Of a stretch of 8,665 nt of DNA, positions 6,522 through 8,665 are shown in pieces. A program made the translations under genes and the position numbers. The stretch comes from Acidobacteriota bacterium (GTDB lineage Bacteria; Acidobacteriota; UBA4820; DSQY01), in NCBI GenBank assembly GCA_022759065.1, contig JAEMPZ010000173.1:1-8665 (forward strand), read 5' to 3'. The notes under the pieces were generated by a model. It was not told the DNA's origin and made no database searches. It saw only the letters and a program-made list of their open reading frames with translations. Numbering within the stretch: the stretch's first letter is position 1; every line of letters begins with the position of its first letter.

Positions 6522-7676
6522 CTACTTCGCCGCGGGCTCTGCAGGAACGGGCGCTGGAACGGGTTTTGGCGCCACGACGAACTTTCCGCCGTCCACCTTC
6601 CAGATGACCCACGGCGCTTTAGAAGGGTCTCCATTGGGATCAAAGGCGAAGTCCCCCATGATCGTGTGGAACTCATTGGAGTGCAGCGCGGAGGAGACCT
6701 TCAGCGAATCCGTGGTGCCGGCCTTCTGCATAGCCTGAAGGGCCAGGTCCGTGGCAACGTAGGAGAGCATCGAGTAGGGCCCCGGGGCATTGCCGAAGGC
6801 CTGCTTGTAGGCCGCGACGGCCGAGCGAGCCTCGGCAAGCGATTCCACGTCGGGATAGAAGGTGCAAAGAGCCCCTTCCGATGCGGCGCCAGCCCGCCTG
6901 ATAAAGTCCGGGTCGTAACAACCGTCGCCGCTCATGAAGGCCGCCGTCAAGCCCTCAGCGCGCATTTCCTTCACCAAAGCCGCGCCCTGCAGGAACAGGC
7001 CCCCGAAATAGACCACCGTTGGCTGAGCCTCCTTCAGTTTGGCAACGACGGGGGCAAAGTCCGAGGTGGAGCGGTCGAACCCCGCGTAGTAAACCGACTC
7101 CTTGCCGCTCGCGCTCTTGTAGTCAATGAGGAAGGCGTCGGCAAGCTCCTGCCCGTAAGGCGATTTGTCGTTAAGCACGGCGACCTTCGCGCCGGGGAAG
7201 GCGGCCATCACGTAATCGGCCGCTACCTTCGCCTGCTGGTCGTCGCGCCCGCAAACCCGAAAAATCGTGGGATAGCCGTTCTTCGTCACGTCGGCGTTTG
7301 TTGACGAGGGCGTTATCATCAGCGTTCGCTTGGAATAGTAGACCTCCAGCGCGGCGAGCGTGGACGACGAATTGTAGTGGCCGATCACCGCCGCAACCTT
7401 TTCGTTGCCCCACTCTTTTGCAAGCGAGGAGGCGGTGTCCGCGTCGCCCTTGTCGTCCGCTGACACCAGCTTGATCTTGGTCCCAAGCACCCCGCCCTTC
7501 GCGTTCCACTGGTCCACGGCGAGCTGCGCGCCGTGAAGCACGTCCTGCCCCTGAGCGGCCTGGTCTCCCGTCAGGGGAACTGGCACCGCTATGGTCACCT
7601 GTCTGGAGCAGGCGATGATCCCCAAGAGCCCCAGAAGCGCCGGCGCTATGGCCAACTTTCGCACCATTCTGTTCAT
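6522..7676 (-). CDS. livK: Branched-chain amino acid binding lipoprotein, LivJ/LivK type (first copy)
   Basis: This is a receptor paralogous to its downstream neighbour over the whole length; both share WNAKGGVLG, GHYNSS, CGRDDQQ, YFGGL and a GDG-YDP-FIR block. It has 384 residues. The signal peptide (1-22) ends in lipobox IIAC with C23. Ligand-loop GHYNSSST is at 99-106 and PSSTN at 123-127. Where the second copy has PASTN and GLYPQAG, this one has PSSTN and GLFLQGA, so the ligand preference may differ. A C-terminal Pro/Ala-rich tail (about 370-384), absent from the second copy, follows the fold. The ATG at 7676 has AAGGAGG 5 nt upstream, a much stronger site than that of copy two; it overlaps the stop of the isomerase gene 10 nt upstream. 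Ligand assignment as a branched-chain amino acid is by family and context only; related receptors also bind other amino acids or amides. Confidence 0.93.
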   Translation of the reverse strand: MNRMVRKLAIAPALLGLLGIIACSRQVTIAVPVPLTGDQAAQGQDVLHGAQLAVDQWNAKGGVLGTKIKLVSADDKGDADTASSLAKEWGNEKVAAVIGHYNSSSTLAALEVYYSKRTLMITPSSTNADVTKNGYPTIFRVCGRDDQQAKVAADYVMAAFPGAKVAVLNDKSPYGQELADAFLIDYKSASGKESVYYAGFDRSTSDFAPVVAKLKEAQPTVVYFGGLFLQGAALVKEMRAEGLTAAFMSGDGCYDPDFIRRAGAASEGALCTFYPDVESLAEARSAVAAYKQAFGNAPGPYSMLSYVATDLALQAMQKAGTTDSLKVSSALHSNEFHTIMGDFAFDPNGDPSKAPWVIWKVDGGKFVVAPKPVPAPVPAEPAAK

Positions 7677-7686
7677 TGGAGCCTCC

Positions 7687-8388
7687 TTACTTGGCTTCCT
7701 TCTGCGTTTCGATCGCCTGCGGCTTCGCGGGCTCTGCCACCTTGGCCTCCTCGATCGGCCGCTGCTCCACCCACGCCTTGACGATTGAAACGGGCTTAAA
7801 GGGCCTGTCGTTGCTCATGTCCCTCTGGCCATTCACGATTTTGTCCACGACATCCATTCCCTCGACCACATGGCCGAAGGCGCTGTACTTGCCGTCGAGG
7901 CTCGGGTAAGAGGCCACCATGATGAAGAATTGCGACGAGGCCGAGTTGGGGTCCTGCGCCCGGGCCATCGAAACGATGCCCCTTTCGTGTTTGATGTCGT
8001 TGAATTCCGCTGGCACGTTGATTTCCTGGCCGTTCTTGTCGGTGTTACCACCCGTGCCCCAGGTGGATGGATCGCCCGCCTTGGTATTCGGGTCGCCACC
8101 CTGGATCATGAATCCGGGGATCACCCTGTGGAATTTAGTCCCGTTGTAAAATCCCGACCTGCAAAGCGACAAGAAGTTTTTCACGTGCTTGGGCGCCTTG
8201 TCCGGATAGAACTCTATGACTATCTTGCCGAGGTCCGTCTGCAAAATGGCAACGGGCTTGGTTTTGGCGGCAACAACCTTTTGCTGGGGCTTCTTCACGC
8301 CGCCACTGTTTGTCAGGGGCGCCTTTGTCTGCGCCAGCGCGGCAAAAGCAAACATGACCGAAAACGTAGCGACGAAAAACTTTTTCAT
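7687..8388 (-). CDS. Exported cyclophilin-type peptidyl-prolyl cis-trans isomerase
   Basis: The enzyme catalyses cis-trans isomerisation of X-Pro bonds and should act outside the inner membrane. It has 233 residues. A Sec signal peptide (1-19, ALA before Q20) is followed by a Lys/Pro/Ala-rich linker (about 20-44), the cyclophilin domain (about 45-212) and a charged tail ending ETQKEAK. Active-site elements are visible: FHRV (86-89, the catalytic Arg is R88), FMIQGGD (93-99), Q153 and F155 in SSQFFIM, and LDGKYSAFGHV (164-174). Human-type cyclophilins have a Trp near that last segment; here the position reads Ser-Leu, as in many bacterial homologues. The ATG at 8388 has GGAGG 7 nt upstream. 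No lipobox is present, so the mature form is probably soluble. It lies 10 nt before the receptor genes, which suggests it leads their operon; a folding role for these lipoproteins is only inference. Confidence 0.93.
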   Translation of the reverse strand: MKKFFVATFSVMFAFAALAQTKAPLTNSGGVKKPQQKVVAAKTKPVAILQTDLGKIVIEFYPDKAPKHVKNFLSLCRSGFYNGTKFHRVIPGFMIQGGDPNTKAGDPSTWGTGGNTDKNGQEINVPAEFNDIKHERGIVSMARAQDPNSASSQFFIMVASYPSLDGKYSAFGHVVEGMDVVDKIVNGQRDMSNDRPFKPVSIVKAWVEQRPIEEAKVAEPAKPQAIETQKEAK

Positions 8389-8445
8389 GGGATATCCTCC
8401 ATCATCATCGAGCGCGCCGGACCCCTCGGCCCGTCCGCGACGAAT

Positions 8446-8451
8446 ATTATA
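8446..8451 (-). promoter_or_regulatory. Possible -10 box for the isomerase-liv operon
   Basis: TATAAT is found on the minus strand, 57 nt before the isomerase ATG. No good -35 hexamer sits 16-18 nt upstream, so this is suggestive only. The predicted leader could form a short stem (CGGAC with GTCCG, 10-nt loop). It is the only recognisable candidate between the right-hand repeats and the first gene. Confidence 0.35.
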
Positions 8452-8506
8452 CTACCTATAACGCCGAGATACCTACACCCCGAAACCGCCCTCCAGCGCA
8501 GGAAGA

Positions 8507-8600
8507 TTTACCACCAAGCCACCAAGGGAAGAATCACAGGGAGGCCAGGGAGGTCAGGGAGGAAAGATTATCACCACAGAGGCACAGAAGGACACGGAGG
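8507..8600 (+). repeat. Three successive CACNNAGG-type tandem arrays
   Basis: Three blocks read on the plus strand. Block A (8507-8527) has CACCAAGC then CACCAAGG. Block B (8534-8562) has CAGGGAGG units. Block C (8568-8600) has CACAGAGGC, ACAGAAGGA and CACGGAGG. Each is preceded by a purine-rich lead such as GGAAGATTTA, GGGAAGAATCA or GGAAAGATTATCA. The period is 8-9 nt. No open reading frame of any quality uses this region; the frames crossing it are shadows of the isomerase gene. Confidence 0.75.
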
Positions 8601-8626
8601 GTAAAGGGTGAAGGGTAAAGGGTGAG
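8599..8626 (+). repeat. GGGTAAA/GGGTGAA heptamer array, four copies
   Basis: Four exact 7-nt units alternate: GGGTAAA, GGGTGAA, GGGTAAA, GGGTGAG. The array starts within the last bases of the preceding CACNNAGG block, so the two repeat types abut directly. The remaining bases to the window end (8627-8665) show no recognisable gene. Confidence 0.8.
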
Positions 8627-8665
8627 GCGCGTTAAACGTGACGCGAACGGGACAGGTTTTGAGTT

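Noticed and set aside
7870..8604. Plus-strand open frame of 244 codons over the isomerase and right-hand repeats
   Set aside because: It is antisense to the cyclophilin gene and continues into tandem repeats; no family features are visible.
8628..8645. Short palindrome CGCGT...ACGCG near the right edge
   Set aside because: Arms are only 5 nt with an 8-nt loop and no T-run, so neither a terminator nor an operator can be claimed.

Overview
The window is about 60% GC by eye. It holds eight protein genes, all on the minus strand, so transcription runs from high to low coordinates. The cell type looks Gram-negative: two substrate-binding lipoproteins and an exported cyclophilin. GTG and TTG starts are used freely. 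The lineage cannot be fixed from sequence alone. The gene content and the odd purine-rich intergenic repeats suggest an uncultivated, environmental bacterium rather than a well-known model genus.

Layout in transcription order: (1) 8389-8665, intergenic, with a possible -10 box and, further upstream, purine-rich short tandem repeats; (2) 8388-7687, an exported cyclophilin-type peptidyl-prolyl isomerase; (3) 7676-6522 and 6518-5391, two tandem paralogous LivK/LivJ-type binding lipoproteins; (4) 5394-4483, livH permease; (5) 4482-4191, a 292-nt gap filled by a mosaic of 7-nt and 8/9-nt tandem repeat families plus a large imperfect inverted repeat; (6) 4190-3015, livM permease; (7) 3022-2243, livG ATPase; (8) 2256-1552, livF ATPase; (9) 1523 to beyond the left edge, a GAF plus HD-GYP protein, incomplete in this window.

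Genes 3-8 form a complete high-affinity branched-chain amino acid (HAAT/Liv) ABC importer: two alternative receptors, two membrane subunits and two ATPases. Most junctions overlap or are a few bases long, which indicates one operon. The isomerase lies 10 nt upstream of the first receptor gene and the HD-GYP gene 28 nt downstream of livF, so both may be co-transcribed. This would link amino acid uptake to envelope protein folding and to cyclic di-nucleotide signalling.

The main unexplained signal is the repeat mosaic inside the livH-livM gap and its relative at 8507-8626. Both loci contain a CACNNAGG-type array followed directly by a 7-nt tandem array in the same relative order. I can name no known element of this type.
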